Origin: JAIYCX01 sp964353175
GTDB taxonomy: Bacteria; Bdellovibrionota_C; UBA2361; SZUA-149; DAOLCO01
Reading direction: 5' to 3'
Length of the DNA stretch: 64,000 nt
Assembly: GCA_964353175.1 (NCBI GenBank)
Contig: CAYGUX010000016.1
Span: 1 to 64,000, forward strand
Below, one piece after another: positions 1-8,457 of this stretch. The notes beneath the pieces were generated by a model. It saw nothing but the letters and a program-made list of their open reading frames with translations, was not told the DNA's origin and did no database searches. Positions within the stretch are counted from its first letter, which is position 1. Each line of letters starts with the position of its first letter. A program made the position numbers and the translations under genes.

Positions 1-20
1 ATGTGAAAGATTTTATTCTG

Positions 21-488
21 ATGAAAAAGCTTGATAAAGTTATATTATTAGGAAGATTAGGCGCTGATCCTGAGCTCAAATACACTCAAAATAAAATGCC
101 TATTTGCTCCATCAAACTGGCCACGAATGAAAGAAGAAAGAGTGCTGACGGTTCATGGAATGAGCACACCGAATGGCACACTGTAAAGACTTTTGGTAAA
201 ACAGCCGAGAACTGCGCCCAGTACCTAAAAAAAGGTAGTCAGGCATACATCGAAGGTAAAATCAGTACCAGTAAATATCAAGACTCAGACGGCAAAGATA
301 GATATTGGACAGAAGTTATAGCTAACTCAGTACAATTTATCGGCTCAAAAAATAGAGATGACTCTAGTGAAGGCTACACACCGAACAATAACAATCGTTC
401 AAAAGAAGTTAGCTCAAGCTATCAAGATGGATTTAATGGCAAAGTTGGTGAAGCTGTGTCATTTGAAGATGATGACATTCCTTTTTAA
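21..488 (+). CDS. ssb: Single-stranded DNA-binding protein
   Basis: SSB binds single-stranded DNA during replication, recombination and repair and recruits partner enzymes through its C-terminal tip. The protein has the N-terminal OB-fold signature (KVILLGRLGADPEL near residues 5-18, then WHTVKTFGKTAE), a low-complexity Asn/Ser-rich linker, and the acidic tip DDDIPF at the very end. I use ATG at 21 rather than the GTG at 3, because the family normally begins just before the KVILLGRLG strand and the extra six residues have no counterpart. At about 155 residues the length is typical. The upstream region is outside the window, so promoter and operon context cannot be judged. It is convergent with the envC-like gene. 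Confidence 0.95.
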   Translation: MKKLDKVILLGRLGADPELKYTQNKMPICSIKLATNERRKSADGSWNEHTEWHTVKTFGKTAENCAQYLKKGSQAYIEGKISTSKYQDSDGKDRYWTEVIANSVQFIGSKNRDDSSEGYTPNNNNRSKEVSSSYQDGFNGKVGEAVSFEDDDIPF

Positions 489-503
489 CGGAGACTATTT
501 TAT

Positions 504-538
504 TGCATGCGAAGCTCAACAAGATCACTTCGCATGCA
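504..538. terminator. Hairpin between convergent ssb and envC-like genes
   Basis: A perfect 11-bp inverted repeat (TGCATGCGAAG at 504-514 and CTTCGCATGCA at 528-538) with a 13-nt loop lies between the two convergent stop codons. Its position suits a bidirectional terminator. Neither side has a clear T-run, so intrinsic termination is inferred from position and stem strength only. Confidence 0.5.
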
Positions 539-544
539 GTATCC

Positions 545-1735
545 TCATCCCCTCTTCAAATAATCTTCAGGATTTAATGGGACTCCATTTTTTCTAAGTT
601 CGAAGTAAAAATTCCTTCCCTTCTCATCCTTTTCAGAAGTGACTCCAACACTATCCCCTTTGCCCAATGCCTTCCCAATAGGAGCAGGCTCATTTATTCT
701 CCCGTATAAAGAATAGAACTTCCCTGGGTGCTCTACAATCACCACATTACCAAATCCGGGTAGAGTCGAACTAAATACGACTGATCCATCCGCGATCGCT
801 CTAACAAGAGATCCTGAGGCCGCTGACATCTCAATACCTTTTACATTGACCACTTCCTTATAGTCACTATGTTTCTGCTTACCAAAATGTTGAACTACGG
901 TACCTGGCACGGGGTAAAAAACTGATTTCTTAGTAATTATGTTATCTACGATCGTAGGCTTATCGACCGATTCTGGAGTAAGAGACACCTTAGGATTATG
1001 CGAGTCACCACCCATTATTCGACTTAATAAAGACTCAAACTCTTCCTCTTCTTTATGCATAGAAGCGACTAATAACTTTCGATTTTCTATTTGTTCTTTT
1101 AATTCTCTTGCGGCATGAGCGGCTTCAAGTTTCTTTTTAACTTGATCAGATTTTAAAGTCTTAATTCTCTCAACTACTTGCGCTTCTTCTTTAAAATAAG
1201 ACTGCCTCGCTAACTCAGTCTCAGATAATGTTTTTAACAAACTTTCATATTCAGATAATTGACTATGATCCTCCACAATTAGCTTCTGCATATAGGAGGT
1301 ACGGCGATATAAAGAATGAACATTTTCTGAGCTAAATATAAAACTCAATGCGGGAAGCCCTCGTCGAGATTTATACATCCCTCTTAATCTAGTTAAAAAA
1401 TTGGCTCGCTTAACCTGCAACTGTGCATTACCATCAACTAATTGAAGAGAAATTGATTCAAGTTCCTTAGAGATTTTCTTGAGCCTTAGTTCTCCATCTC
1501 TTTGACCCTTATCCAACTTAGATACTTCCAACTCTATATCAGAAAGAATTTTAGCTTTACTCTCTAACTGCAAACTCGAAGAATCTACTTCTTTTTCAAT
1601 CGAATGAATTTTACCTCTTAGTATGGTCAATTTTCTCTGAATTTCTTTGCTACTCAACTCCGCATAGGCGCTGGAACACAAAAATACTGAACCTAACAAA
1701 ACTAATAAAATTGATTGATTGAACTTAGTACTCAT
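545..1735 (-). CDS. envC: EnvC-like murein hydrolase activator (coiled coil plus degenerate LytM/M23 domain)
   Basis: EnvC is the periplasmic activator that the FtsEX complex uses to switch on cell-wall amidases during septation. The protein has a signal peptide (hydrophobic core then CSSAYA), a long coiled coil over about residues 25-245, and a C-terminal M23/LytM-fold domain from about 280 to the end. The endings SLYGRI and YFELRKNGVPLNPEDYL match EnvC-type domains. The usual HxxxD and HxH zinc ligands are not evident, as expected for a non-catalytic activator. I start at ATG 1735, directly before the signal peptide. An upstream ATG at 1753 would overlap ftsX and only adds MAYELV. It follows ftsX with no gap, so ftsE-ftsX-envC form one unit. 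A general M23 peptidase annotation would be less specific. Confidence 0.85.
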   Translation of the reverse strand: MSTKFNQSILLVLLGSVFLCSSAYAELSSKEIQRKLTILRGKIHSIEKEVDSSSLQLESKAKILSDIELEVSKLDKGQRDGELRLKKISKELESISLQLVDGNAQLQVKRANFLTRLRGMYKSRRGLPALSFIFSSENVHSLYRRTSYMQKLIVEDHSQLSEYESLLKTLSETELARQSYFKEEAQVVERIKTLKSDQVKKKLEAAHAARELKEQIENRKLLVASMHKEEEEFESLLSRIMGGDSHNPKVSLTPESVDKPTIVDNIITKKSVFYPVPGTVVQHFGKQKHSDYKEVVNVKGIEMSAASGSLVRAIADGSVVFSSTLPGFGNVVIVEHPGKFYSLYGRINEPAPIGKALGKGDSVGVTSEKDEKGRNFYFELRKNGVPLNPEDYLKRG

Positions 1736-1737
1736 AA

Positions 1738-2754
1738 CTAATTCATAAGCCATTTCTTAATAGCTAAATAACTACCGCCAACCCCTAGACTAATGCCTAC
1801 AAAAAAGATGAACAGGAAATTACCAAAACTTAAGAATTCAAAAACCTCATACGATACTCCAAACAACAGATAAGAATTCAAAGGTTTTAAAAATACCATG
1901 TAGATTACAAAACTCAATGCCAGTGCTAAGAAAGCACCTACAACCCCTAACACAGCACCAGAAACAAGATATGGAGCAGAAATGCGATCAGAGCTCGCGC
2001 CCACTAACTGCATTATCTCAATTTCCTCTTTTCGACTAAACAACATTAACTTAATGACATTGGATATTAAAAAAACAACGACTAAAACAACTATTATAAG
2101 TACACTTAAAGAAACTTGGAGTAAGCCAACTCTGAGTTTCTCAGCAGACAATGCCCAGGGTGCACCAAAAATCACTTCCTCTATCCCTGCATTTTTATAA
2201 TGTCCGTCTTCACCCAAAAAGGATTTCAAAGCTGCTAATGACTCCTGTGTGGTATCTCCACCAATGGCAAATTCGATTGATCGTGGCAAAGGATTGCCTT
2301 CAAGGCCACTCAATAGATCCTTCCTATTACCTAGATCTACATTAAACAACCTCAGTGCTTCTTCCTTAGAAATATATTGATGGGATATTCCTGGTATAGA
2401 ACTTAAGGATTCTTTAACTTCCCCAATCTCAGAATCTACGGCTTCATCGGTAAAATAAATAATACCTTGGTTATTAGATCCAACTTGATCTAATAACCGA
2501 ACTAAATTTGTATCGAAAAATAAAAATAAACTTAATACTATTAATGCACCAGTAACGGAGACCACGGATGCCACTGCGGTAGAAGGGACCGTGGATAAAG
2601 TAGATAAACTTCTTTTAAATAAGTTAAAAAGATACTCATTACGAGTCTCTAACTCTGTTATAGGTTTACTGACCCAGTAATCAGATAGAAACGTTGAGCC
2701 GAATTCAAATTGAGAATCGGAAACTATTGATCCAGATGATTTTTCTTTTGACAT
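1738..2754 (-). CDS. ftsX: Cell division permease-like protein FtsX
   Basis: FtsX is the membrane half of FtsEX, which couples ATP hydrolysis at the division ring to activation of periplasmic amidases. The protein shows a cytoplasmic N-terminus, a first membrane helix (near SVTGALIVLSLFLFF), a periplasmic loop of about 110 residues, and three more helices ending in GGSYLAIKKW. This is the four-helix FtsX plan, and the length of about 338 residues is normal. I choose ATG 2754, one base after the ftsE stop. The upstream in-frame start at 2796 would run back into ftsE. Translational coupling with ftsE is likely. The large loop is the expected binding site for the EnvC-like coiled coil encoded next. 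Confidence 0.92.
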   Translation of the reverse strand: MSKEKSSGSIVSDSQFEFGSTFLSDYWVSKPITELETRNEYLFNLFKRSLSTLSTVPSTAVASVVSVTGALIVLSLFLFFDTNLVRLLDQVGSNNQGIIYFTDEAVDSEIGEVKESLSSIPGISHQYISKEEALRLFNVDLGNRKDLLSGLEGNPLPRSIEFAIGGDTTQESLAALKSFLGEDGHYKNAGIEEVIFGAPWALSAEKLRVGLLQVSLSVLIIVVLVVVFLISNVIKLMLFSRKEEIEIMQLVGASSDRISAPYLVSGAVLGVVGAFLALALSFVIYMVFLKPLNSYLLFGVSYEVFEFLSFGNFLFIFFVGISLGVGGSYLAIKKWLMN

Positions 2755-2755
2755 T

Positions 2756-3505
2756 TTATTCCCTAACCTTACTAAAATCGCCAACCAGATGACCATTATC
2801 TAATACAAGTGTTCTGCGATTTAGCTCTTCAATTAATGCGATATTATGGGAAGCGACGATTACAGTAGCCCCACATTTATTAGCTTCAAGCAATAAATTA
2901 AAGACCGCATAAGTCATATCAGGATCTAGATTACCTGTTGGCTCATCAGCTAAAATCAACTTAGGTTTAGTAATTAAGGCTCTTGCTACAGCAACTCTTT
3001 GCTGTTCTCCACCTGAAAGCTGTTGTGGAAAGTTCTGAACCTTATCTCTTAAACCCAATGAAGCGAGTAGCTGATACGCTACTTTCTCTCTAGCTTCCTT
3101 TGCTACTCCTCTCACTTCCAGATTAAAGGCAACGTTTTCTAGCACGGTACGTGACTCTAGTAACTTATAATCCTGAAAAATCACACCAATCTCCTTACGA
3201 AGATCAGTTCTTTTTTTCCTAGACATAAATTTCATATTACGCCCTAAGACTATAGCGTCCCCCGATGTGAATTTTTCAGAACCTATAAAAATTTTAAGCA
3301 GTGTTGATTTTCCAGCACCACTGGCCCCAGCGACAAAAACAAATTCTCCCTGTGATATGTCTAAGTTTACATCCTTCAAGGCATACTGGTCGGCAGGATA
3401 CGACATCGACCCCTTAGAGACTGTTACGGCTAACTCTTTTGTTTTCAGACTTTCTCTCACTATTCGCCCGGAACTACTTCTTACTGAGCTATTTGTTTTC
3501 AACAT
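2756..3505 (-). CDS. ftsE: Cell division ATP-binding protein FtsE
   Basis: FtsE is the cytoplasmic ABC ATPase partner of FtsX. All ABC motifs are present in order: Walker A GASGAGKST, Q-loop region FQDYKLL, signature LSGGEQQR, Walker B LILADEPTGNLD and the switch histidine in ASHN. The core matches FtsE. It carries about 27 extra N-terminal residues (Ser/Arg/Lys-rich) compared with the usual 220-residue protein, and no later ATG gives a better start before the first strand. It is the first gene of ftsE-ftsX-envC. The next upstream gene is a secreted hypothetical on the same strand ending 31 bases away. Confidence 0.93.
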   Translation of the reverse strand: MLKTNSSVRSSSGRIVRESLKTKELAVTVSKGSMSYPADQYALKDVNLDISQGEFVFVAGASGAGKSTLLKIFIGSEKFTSGDAIVLGRNMKFMSRKKRTDLRKEIGVIFQDYKLLESRTVLENVAFNLEVRGVAKEAREKVAYQLLASLGLRDKVQNFPQQLSGGEQQRVAVARALITKPKLILADEPTGNLDPDMTYAVFNLLLEANKCGATVIVASHNIALIEELNRRTLVLDNGHLVGDFSKVRE

Positions 3506-3536
3506 ACACTCTAATCTAAATTCAATTTACTAATTT

Positions 3537-4064
3537 CTATTTTGATCTTGAAGCTGTACTTTTAGTAATCTTTAATAAATAATTCTCTTCCCTCTTGCAG
3601 GAGAATTTAACCGCTCGAGCTTGACCAGGCAATAAGGATGCTGAATTTGAAGTAACCAAAGAGCCACCACCCTTGGATGAACGAACTTCGAAACTTACAT
3701 TATACTTATTACATTTACTGCTACTAATCAGAACTGCTTCACATTTTGTATCCGATAAAAACTTGATAGAACCCATTATTAAAGACGCTTCTTCTCCAGG
3801 TCCTGCATTCCCTCCACTGGAATCTACTGCAGCTCCAACAGAACCAAAAGTACCCACTGTCGCCAATGTTCCTTTATTAACTTTATCTTCCACAGAATCA
3901 CATGGATCAATCGGAGCTGTTGGCTCAGAAGATTTCTGTTCATTTTCAAGTCTTGGATCAGAGTCTTGAATACTATCTTGGGCAGAAGTACTTGAATTAA
4001 CGATTAAAGTTAAAACAAGAAAACTCTGAAGTGTATAAAAGAAATACTGAAAATACGTACGCAT
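3537..4064 (-). CDS. Secreted protein of unknown function with four cysteines
   Basis: I do not recognise this family. The 175-residue protein starts with a hydrophobic segment (FLVLTLIVNSSTSAQ) that looks like a cleavable signal peptide, so it is probably periplasmic or secreted. A Ser/Glu/Pro-rich spacer follows. The second half (about residues 90-170) contains four cysteines, in DPC, TKC, SKC and FSC contexts, spaced so that two disulfides are possible, and it ends in a basic tail. It lies 31 bases upstream of ftsE on the same strand and could be co-transcribed with the division genes, but nothing in the protein itself suggests a role in division. Confidence 0.65.
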   Translation of the reverse strand: MRTYFQYFFYTLQSFLVLTLIVNSSTSAQDSIQDSDPRLENEQKSSEPTAPIDPCDSVEDKVNKGTLATVGTFGSVGAAVDSSGGNAGPGEEASLIMGSIKFLSDTKCEAVLISSSKCNKYNVSFEVRSSKGGGSLVTSNSASLLPGQARAVKFSCKREENYLLKITKSTASRSK

Positions 4065-4182
4065 TGTTTAACCTAAGTTTTCAAATTTTTTCAATTGATT
4101 AATTACCTTATTCTAACAGTAGATGGACTTTTAGAACAAGTATCTACATTATGTGTAAATTAGCTAAACTACTGAAATCAGC

Positions 4183-5172
4183 TCAAAAAGAATGCCGATA
4201 ACCTAGGTTTGTTAATTTTCTGCCTAATGAATCAATGTTCTTAAGGGATTCTCCTTTATTCTCAATTGATAAAGTATCCTCACCTCTTACAATCATCTTG
4301 CCTACGATAAATGAATTTGGGTAACTATCCTTAACTACTTCAAAAGCGGCTACATCCCTTAAAGTGAAAAGTAACTCATAGTCGTCACCAGAGCTCAATA
4401 ATTCCAACAACTCCATTTGCGTACCTATCTGCGCCGGATAAGAGAAACAGCTTAACTCAACAACTGCAGTCAACTGAGAAGCTGTCGCTAGATGTTTTGC
4501 CTCCTGAAGTAAGCCATCACTTATATCTATCATTGACGTAGCTAAGCCCTTACTGGAAAGGAAAACGCCCAAACTAGTTTGGGGTATGGGCCTTCTATGT
4601 TTCAAAAGAGAGATGTGTTCTAGTTCCTTCGTCGGACTAAGGGTGCAACTTTCAGATAACAAGCTTAATCCAATTCCAGCTAAACCAATTGGTCCAGAGA
4701 CAGCCAATAAATCACCTGGCTTAGAACCAGAACGTAGGATCGCTTGGCTTGCTTCCCCAATTACACTTACAGAGATAGAGAAACTACTACCAGAAGTAAT
4801 ATCTCCACCCAATATCTTCTGAAAAAAGCCTGAAGCCTCCCTTTCCATCAAATATTCATTAAATCCTTCATATAACTCTTCCACGATAGCTTTGTATCCA
4901 TCAGGAACGACTAGGCCAATTGTATATCCAATTGGCACGCCTCCCATACTCGCGATATCACTCTCATTCGTGGCAAGTGCTTTCCATGCTACGTCCTTTA
5001 GATTGGACCAATTTAAATTAAAATGGACTCCTTCGACTAAAAGATCGTGGGAAACTAGGATTTTTCCCTTGCTGGAGAATATTGCACAGTCATCGCCTGG
5101 GCCACTTGGTAGCGCTGTGAATTTGGGATCCAGCTTACTAAGAAGTGAATGTAGGAACTCAAACTCTTCCAT
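4183..5172 (-). CDS. thiL: Thiamine-monophosphate kinase
   Basis: ThiL phosphorylates thiamine monophosphate to the cofactor thiamine diphosphate. The protein has the expected length (329 residues) and the AIRS/PurM-type motifs: GPGDDCA at about 24-30, the SHDLLVEGVHF strand, ATNESDIASMGG, a DISDGL motif in the second half, and SGDDYELLF before the C-terminus. No TPP riboswitch was seen upstream. It begins two bases after the stop of the bifunctional acyltransferase gene, so the two are probably co-transcribed although functionally unrelated. Other thiamine genes are not in the window. Confidence 0.93.
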   Translation of the reverse strand: MEEFEFLHSLLSKLDPKFTALPSGPGDDCAIFSSKGKILVSHDLLVEGVHFNLNWSNLKDVAWKALATNESDIASMGGVPIGYTIGLVVPDGYKAIVEELYEGFNEYLMEREASGFFQKILGGDITSGSSFSISVSVIGEASQAILRSGSKPGDLLAVSGPIGLAGIGLSLLSESCTLSPTKELEHISLLKHRRPIPQTSLGVFLSSKGLATSMIDISDGLLQEAKHLATASQLTAVVELSCFSYPAQIGTQMELLELLSSGDDYELLFTLRDVAAFEVVKDSYPNSFIVGKMIVRGEDTLSIENKGESLKNIDSLGRKLTNLGYRHSF

Positions 5173-5174
5173 GC

Positions 5175-7004
5175 CTAACCTGTCGTAGTTTTCAACCTAT
5201 GATATTCTAAAAACTGAACAGTCTCTTCTTTACCTAAATATTTCTCCAAAATCTTAGGGTCGGTTTCGGTTAAATCAACGTATATTAATCCATCAAGCAC
5301 ATCACCAAAACCTTGATCAACATTAAAGCCCAACAGTTTTCCACCCAATCTAAGATACTGTTTTAACAACACTGGAATTGAATTATGTTTAGCTTCAATT
5401 TCTTTGATCAATTCATTCACGTCGCTTAAGTCTTTAACGATTACACTAGTTAAGCTTGGGTCAATGCCTTTTAGAGGACTTGGTTTATGTGGATTTCTAG
5501 CTTTTATAAAACTAGAAAATTCTGAGATGTAACTATTCCCTCTAAGAAAAGAAGTGATAAGCATTCTTGATACTGAATTATACTCATTACTAATACTCAC
5601 AGTTCCAAATAAAACTTTATTATCAGGGTTACGTGATACATAAGTACCAATACCCCGCCATAATAAATGTAAAGAGATATAATTCTTTTGGTATTCTGGA
5701 CGAATAAAAGACCTTCCCATTTCTAGGGCGGGAGAAATTTGTTCAAGTAGTGCAGTTTTATATGCGAATAAGGTACTCGTATATAAGCCACTTACCCCGT
5801 ATCGTTCTAGAATTTCGGCAACACTTCCAATTCGGTAAGCCCCAACAATTTCTTCTTTTTGACGATTCCAAATGAATAGATGAATATAATAGTTATCAAA
5901 CCCATCTAAATCGATGCTTTTTCCTGTCCCTTCTGATACTTTCCTAAAAGTATATTCCCTTAATCGACCAATCTCCCTTAGACAAAAAGGAACCTGAGTA
6001 GATTCAGCATGTACCACAATAAAATCTTTATTCTCAACCAAGATTTGTTCGAACGGTAGAGAACTAATTTCTCTCGCCATTAAAGAAGAATCTACGGCGG
6101 GCACTATTTCTTCAAACTTCCTAACAGCTTTATTCAAAGATTTTTTCTTCTTTTTTTCTAACCTTTGATGATGCTCAGGACTACCAAGGATATAGGTCCT
6201 AAGCCTTAAATAAGCCAATGTTTCAACATCGCTACTAAACGTACTCAATCTAGCCCAAGGTATAACAGATCCAATTCTCACATTTATTCGTTTTCCCACC
6301 TTATTGTACATCTCTCTAGGTAGAAGAATAGTTCTAAGAATAGGATGTATCAAACCTGCAATTTGGAAAAGAGGACCATTGTGACCTTCGAAGAATAAAG
6401 GAATAACTGATGCTTTAGATTTTTTAATTATTCTAGCGATATTAACATTCCATTCAGGATCCGAAACTTGGCGTGATTTTAATTGGAAGTGAGAAACGGT
6501 TCCAGATGGAAAGGTTGCCAAAAGCCCACCAGAGTTCAGGTGCTCAATTGAGTCTCTTAAGGGTTGTGTGTTTTTTCTCGTGCTACTTTTTGACCCAAAT
6601 GGATCTACAAATATAAAATTTGGTTTAAGTTCTTCCACTCTGCCAAGCATGAAATTAGCAAGTACCTTTAAATCAGGCCTAACTTTTTTCAACAGATCGA
6701 TTAAAATGACTCCTTCAATCCCACCGAAAGGATGATTAGCTACTACTACTACTGGACCTGTTTTGGGAATTCTTTCAAGCCCTCCATCTTGAATATCATA
6801 ATTGATATTAAACTCTCTAAGTGCCACTTCTGAAAAACTTTCTTCGTTACCACCACTCTCGATAATATGATCATACGCCTTAGCTAATGCATCAAGTGAT
6901 GTCACTTTCTCAAGCTGACTTTCAAAAGGTTCACAAAGTCTTAAAAGAAGACTCTTATTTTCAGTTTCTTTAAGGTTTAACTTGAAAGGGTTTTTAGAGG
7001 ACAT
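5175..7004 (-). CDS. Fused acyltransferase: PlsC-like domain plus OlsB-like GNAT N-acyltransferase
   Basis: The N-terminal half (about residues 90-300) is a lysophospholipid-acyltransferase domain with the NHPFGGIEG form of the NHxxxxD region and the FPSGTVSHF block. The C-terminal half (about 330-610) resembles the OlsB/hemolysin-type GNAT family (GAYRIG, LEMGRSFIRPEYQ, FGTVSISNEYN). The same domain order is known in OlsF, where the C-terminal part makes lyso-ornithine lipid and the N-terminal part adds the second acyl chain. I infer an aminolipid synthase of that kind, with the substrate unproven. I prefer ATG 7004. An in-frame GTG at 7067 would add 21 Asn/Ser/Gln-rich residues. It is the upstream partner of thiL. 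A glycerolipid role or a plain N-acyltransferase remains possible. Confidence 0.75.
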   Translation of the reverse strand: MSSKNPFKLNLKETENKSLLLRLCEPFESQLEKVTSLDALAKAYDHIIESGGNEESFSEVALREFNINYDIQDGGLERIPKTGPVVVVANHPFGGIEGVILIDLLKKVRPDLKVLANFMLGRVEELKPNFIFVDPFGSKSSTRKNTQPLRDSIEHLNSGGLLATFPSGTVSHFQLKSRQVSDPEWNVNIARIIKKSKASVIPLFFEGHNGPLFQIAGLIHPILRTILLPREMYNKVGKRINVRIGSVIPWARLSTFSSDVETLAYLRLRTYILGSPEHHQRLEKKKKKSLNKAVRKFEEIVPAVDSSLMAREISSLPFEQILVENKDFIVVHAESTQVPFCLREIGRLREYTFRKVSEGTGKSIDLDGFDNYYIHLFIWNRQKEEIVGAYRIGSVAEILERYGVSGLYTSTLFAYKTALLEQISPALEMGRSFIRPEYQKNYISLHLLWRGIGTYVSRNPDNKVLFGTVSISNEYNSVSRMLITSFLRGNSYISEFSSFIKARNPHKPSPLKGIDPSLTSVIVKDLSDVNELIKEIEAKHNSIPVLLKQYLRLGGKLLGFNVDQGFGDVLDGLIYVDLTETDPKILEKYLGKEETVQFLEYHRLKTTTG

Positions 7005-7067
7005 TTTTATACTATTTCTCTGCTGTCGATCCTCATTGTTCTTTAGAGCATTGGATTGGCTTAGCAC

Positions 7068-7382
7068 GATTTTAAATTTAAAGATTAATAAGCTGCACGA
7101 TTAAGTGGTCTAACTACCCCCCATTAAAAATACAGTACAGATAAAGTAATCATCGATCGTGGCACTCAGGGTTTATACATGAAAGTTAGCATACGGTATA
7201 GTACTAAGTACCCCACTAAATTTGCTTATGATAGATAATAGATCTCACTATGAATTCAAGTACTTATACACTCCTACATTTAAACCGTATCCCAGTGAAT
7301 ATAGTTAGCATCAGAATATAAAGTAAGACTATAATACTGTCGATATCTCTCATCTAAGCATTAAGTCTAATTAAGGGGAACT
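7068..7382. other. Intergenic region without a recognised gene
   Basis: About 300 bases lie between the acyltransferase start and the small ORF at 7383. No ORF longer than about 20 codons, no tRNA and no strong hairpin is visible. It should hold the promoters for both divergent genes, but I cannot pick convincing -35/-10 pairs. Confidence 0.5.
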
Positions 7383-7499
7383 ATGAGACATATTAAAGAT
7401 CAAGAAAAAAAAGCACTTAACCTAGTAATGGGCTCTCTATTAGCCTTTGCTGTACTATTGATGGCAGGAATTCCAGCCCTATCGAATATAGTGCCCTAA
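7383..7499 (+). CDS. Small single-pass membrane protein (38 aa)
   Basis: This short ORF encodes 38 residues: a charged N-terminus rich in Lys/Gln/Asp, one hydrophobic helix (LVMGSLLAFAVLLMAGIPAL) and a short tail. It has a clear ribosome binding site, AAGGGGA, a few bases before the ATG, which supports real translation. The segment LN-V---LL---LL-FAGIPA is shared with the small protein at 24991-25194, so the two appear to be paralogues of one small membrane family. I know no function for it. It stands alone on the plus strand between the acyltransferase gene and tRNA-Arg. Confidence 0.55.
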   Translation: MRHIKDQEKKALNLVMGSLLAFAVLLMAGIPALSNIVP

Positions 7500-7571
7500 T
7501 GCTTAAGTAGCTTAAAAGACACAAATTATAGCTGTAAGATATTGATTCAAAAGATCTCTACTTAGTAAAAC

Positions 7572-7648
7572 TGGTGCACCCAAGACGACTCGAACGTCTG
7601 ACCTACTGATTAGAAGTCAGTTGCTCTATCCAACTGAGCTATGGGTGC
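7572..7648 (-). tRNA. tRNA-Arg (anticodon TCT)
   Basis: Read on the minus strand, a full cloverleaf forms: 7-bp acceptor stem GCACCCA/TGGGTGC, D-loop AGCTCAGTTGGATAGAGC, anticodon stem CTGAC/GTCAG equivalent around the loop with TCT, T-loop GTTCGAGTC, discriminator A and an encoded CCA (7572-7574). Anticodon TCT reads AGA, a frequent arginine codon in this AT-rich genome. It is transcribed alone. Confidence 0.95.
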
Positions 7649-7663
7649 ACAAATTCGATTGCG

Positions 7664-7692
7664 TAGATACTAAATGTAAGGAGATATTGCAA
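7664..7692 (-). promoter_or_regulatory. Candidate sigma-70 promoter of tRNA-Arg
   Basis: On the minus strand TTGCAA (7687-7692) is followed after 17 bases by TATCTA (7664-7669). The -10 box ends 15 bases before the tRNA 5' end. Spacing is ideal but the -10 match is only moderate, so this is a prediction. Confidence 0.4.
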
Positions 7693-7759
7693 TAAAATTT
7701 ATGCAGTTTAATCTATATTTGGGTCAATTCATCCGATAAGTTGCTTAATTTCAGATAAT

Positions 7760-7969
7760 TCACCCGTATTCAGTTGTTGATTTTACGGCCGGTGAGGTCA
7801 CCATGCCTATTTTACCCTCAATGTACGACTCTACGAGTAGAGGAAAGGCGACTTGTGGTGAGCCTGTCGAACCAACGCCTTTACTCCCTATCTTAATGAC
7901 CGTGGGAGCGTGGCACCTATTCTGTAAGTAAAAAAAGGAGGGTCGCACCAAAATAGAACCACCCCCCAA
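7760..7969 (-). other. Possible 69-codon ORF or gene remnant in a GC-richer patch
   Basis: An open frame of 69 codons starts at a TTG just after the stop of the 146-aa gene and has no visible ribosome binding site. Its second half (from about GVGSTGSPQVAF onward) looks more protein-like than its first. It shares the raised G+C of the adjacent unknown gene. It may be a remnant, a small gene with another start, or non-coding DNA. The plus strand of the same stretch has short inverted repeats (CTCTAC-GA-GTAGAG, GGTGA-GG-TCACC). I do not assign a product. Confidence 0.25.
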
Positions 7970-7979
7970 GAAAAATTCG

Positions 7980-8420
7980 CTAGGCAGCGCGGGACATCAC
8001 ATTCTCAACCTGCAGATTAAATTCCTCGGTGCGATAAGCCTCCAAGAATTCTACATCCTGCAAGTGGAAAAAATCGGCAAAGATCTGCTTACCTGCAGTA
8101 TCAATTGTCCGAACGCCTGTCCCTCGTAAAAGATCTCTCAACTCTTTATAACCGAGGTCATAGGTTGAGGGGACTTCAAACGCGCTACATGGCCGAAATG
8201 AAAGTCGAGCATGACAAACGAACTCTTCATTTAAAATCGGCCTGTAAACCATGACTCGGAGAGAACAATTGGGATATCCAGGGAAGCCACATGTCAGGAA
8301 TGACAAGGGACCCTTCTGATACTGTGTTGCTCCACGTGGCTCGGGAAGCTTGATTCCATCAAATAATCGAGCGACTTGCATCATGGTGTTGCTTACTTCA
8401 TTCAAGAAAATCCGTTTCAT
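7980..8420 (-). CDS. Unrecognised 146-aa protein in a GC-richer patch beside tRNA-Arg
   Basis: I do not recognise this protein. It is 146 residues, without signal peptide or membrane helix. It has four cysteines (TCGFPGYPNC, FVCHARLSFRPC) and a C-terminal half with acidic and aromatic residues, suggesting a compact cytoplasmic domain. The start is well supported by GGAAAGG seven bases before ATG 8420. The base composition here, near 50% G+C by eye, differs clearly from the surrounding genes, and a tRNA gene lies about 330 bases downstream. Together these suggest acquisition from elsewhere, though no integrase or repeats are visible. A 20-bp palindrome sits just upstream and may be its operator. 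Confidence 0.6.
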   Translation of the reverse strand: MKRIFLNEVSNTMMQVARLFDGIKLPEPRGATQYQKGPLSFLTCGFPGYPNCSLRVMVYRPILNEEFVCHARLSFRPCSAFEVPSTYDLGYKELRDLLRGTGVRTIDTAGKQIFADFFHLQDVEFLEAYRTEEFNLQVENVMSRAA

Positions 8421-8457
8421 AACATTGCCTTTCCATGGCGTTTAGGGGGTCAAAACC

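Noticed and set aside
7760..7969. Possible tmRNA start (GGGGGTGGTTCT on the minus strand)
   Set aside because: The 5' end is reminiscent of tmRNA, but there is no matching acceptor 3' half or T-arm downstream and no tag-peptide frame.
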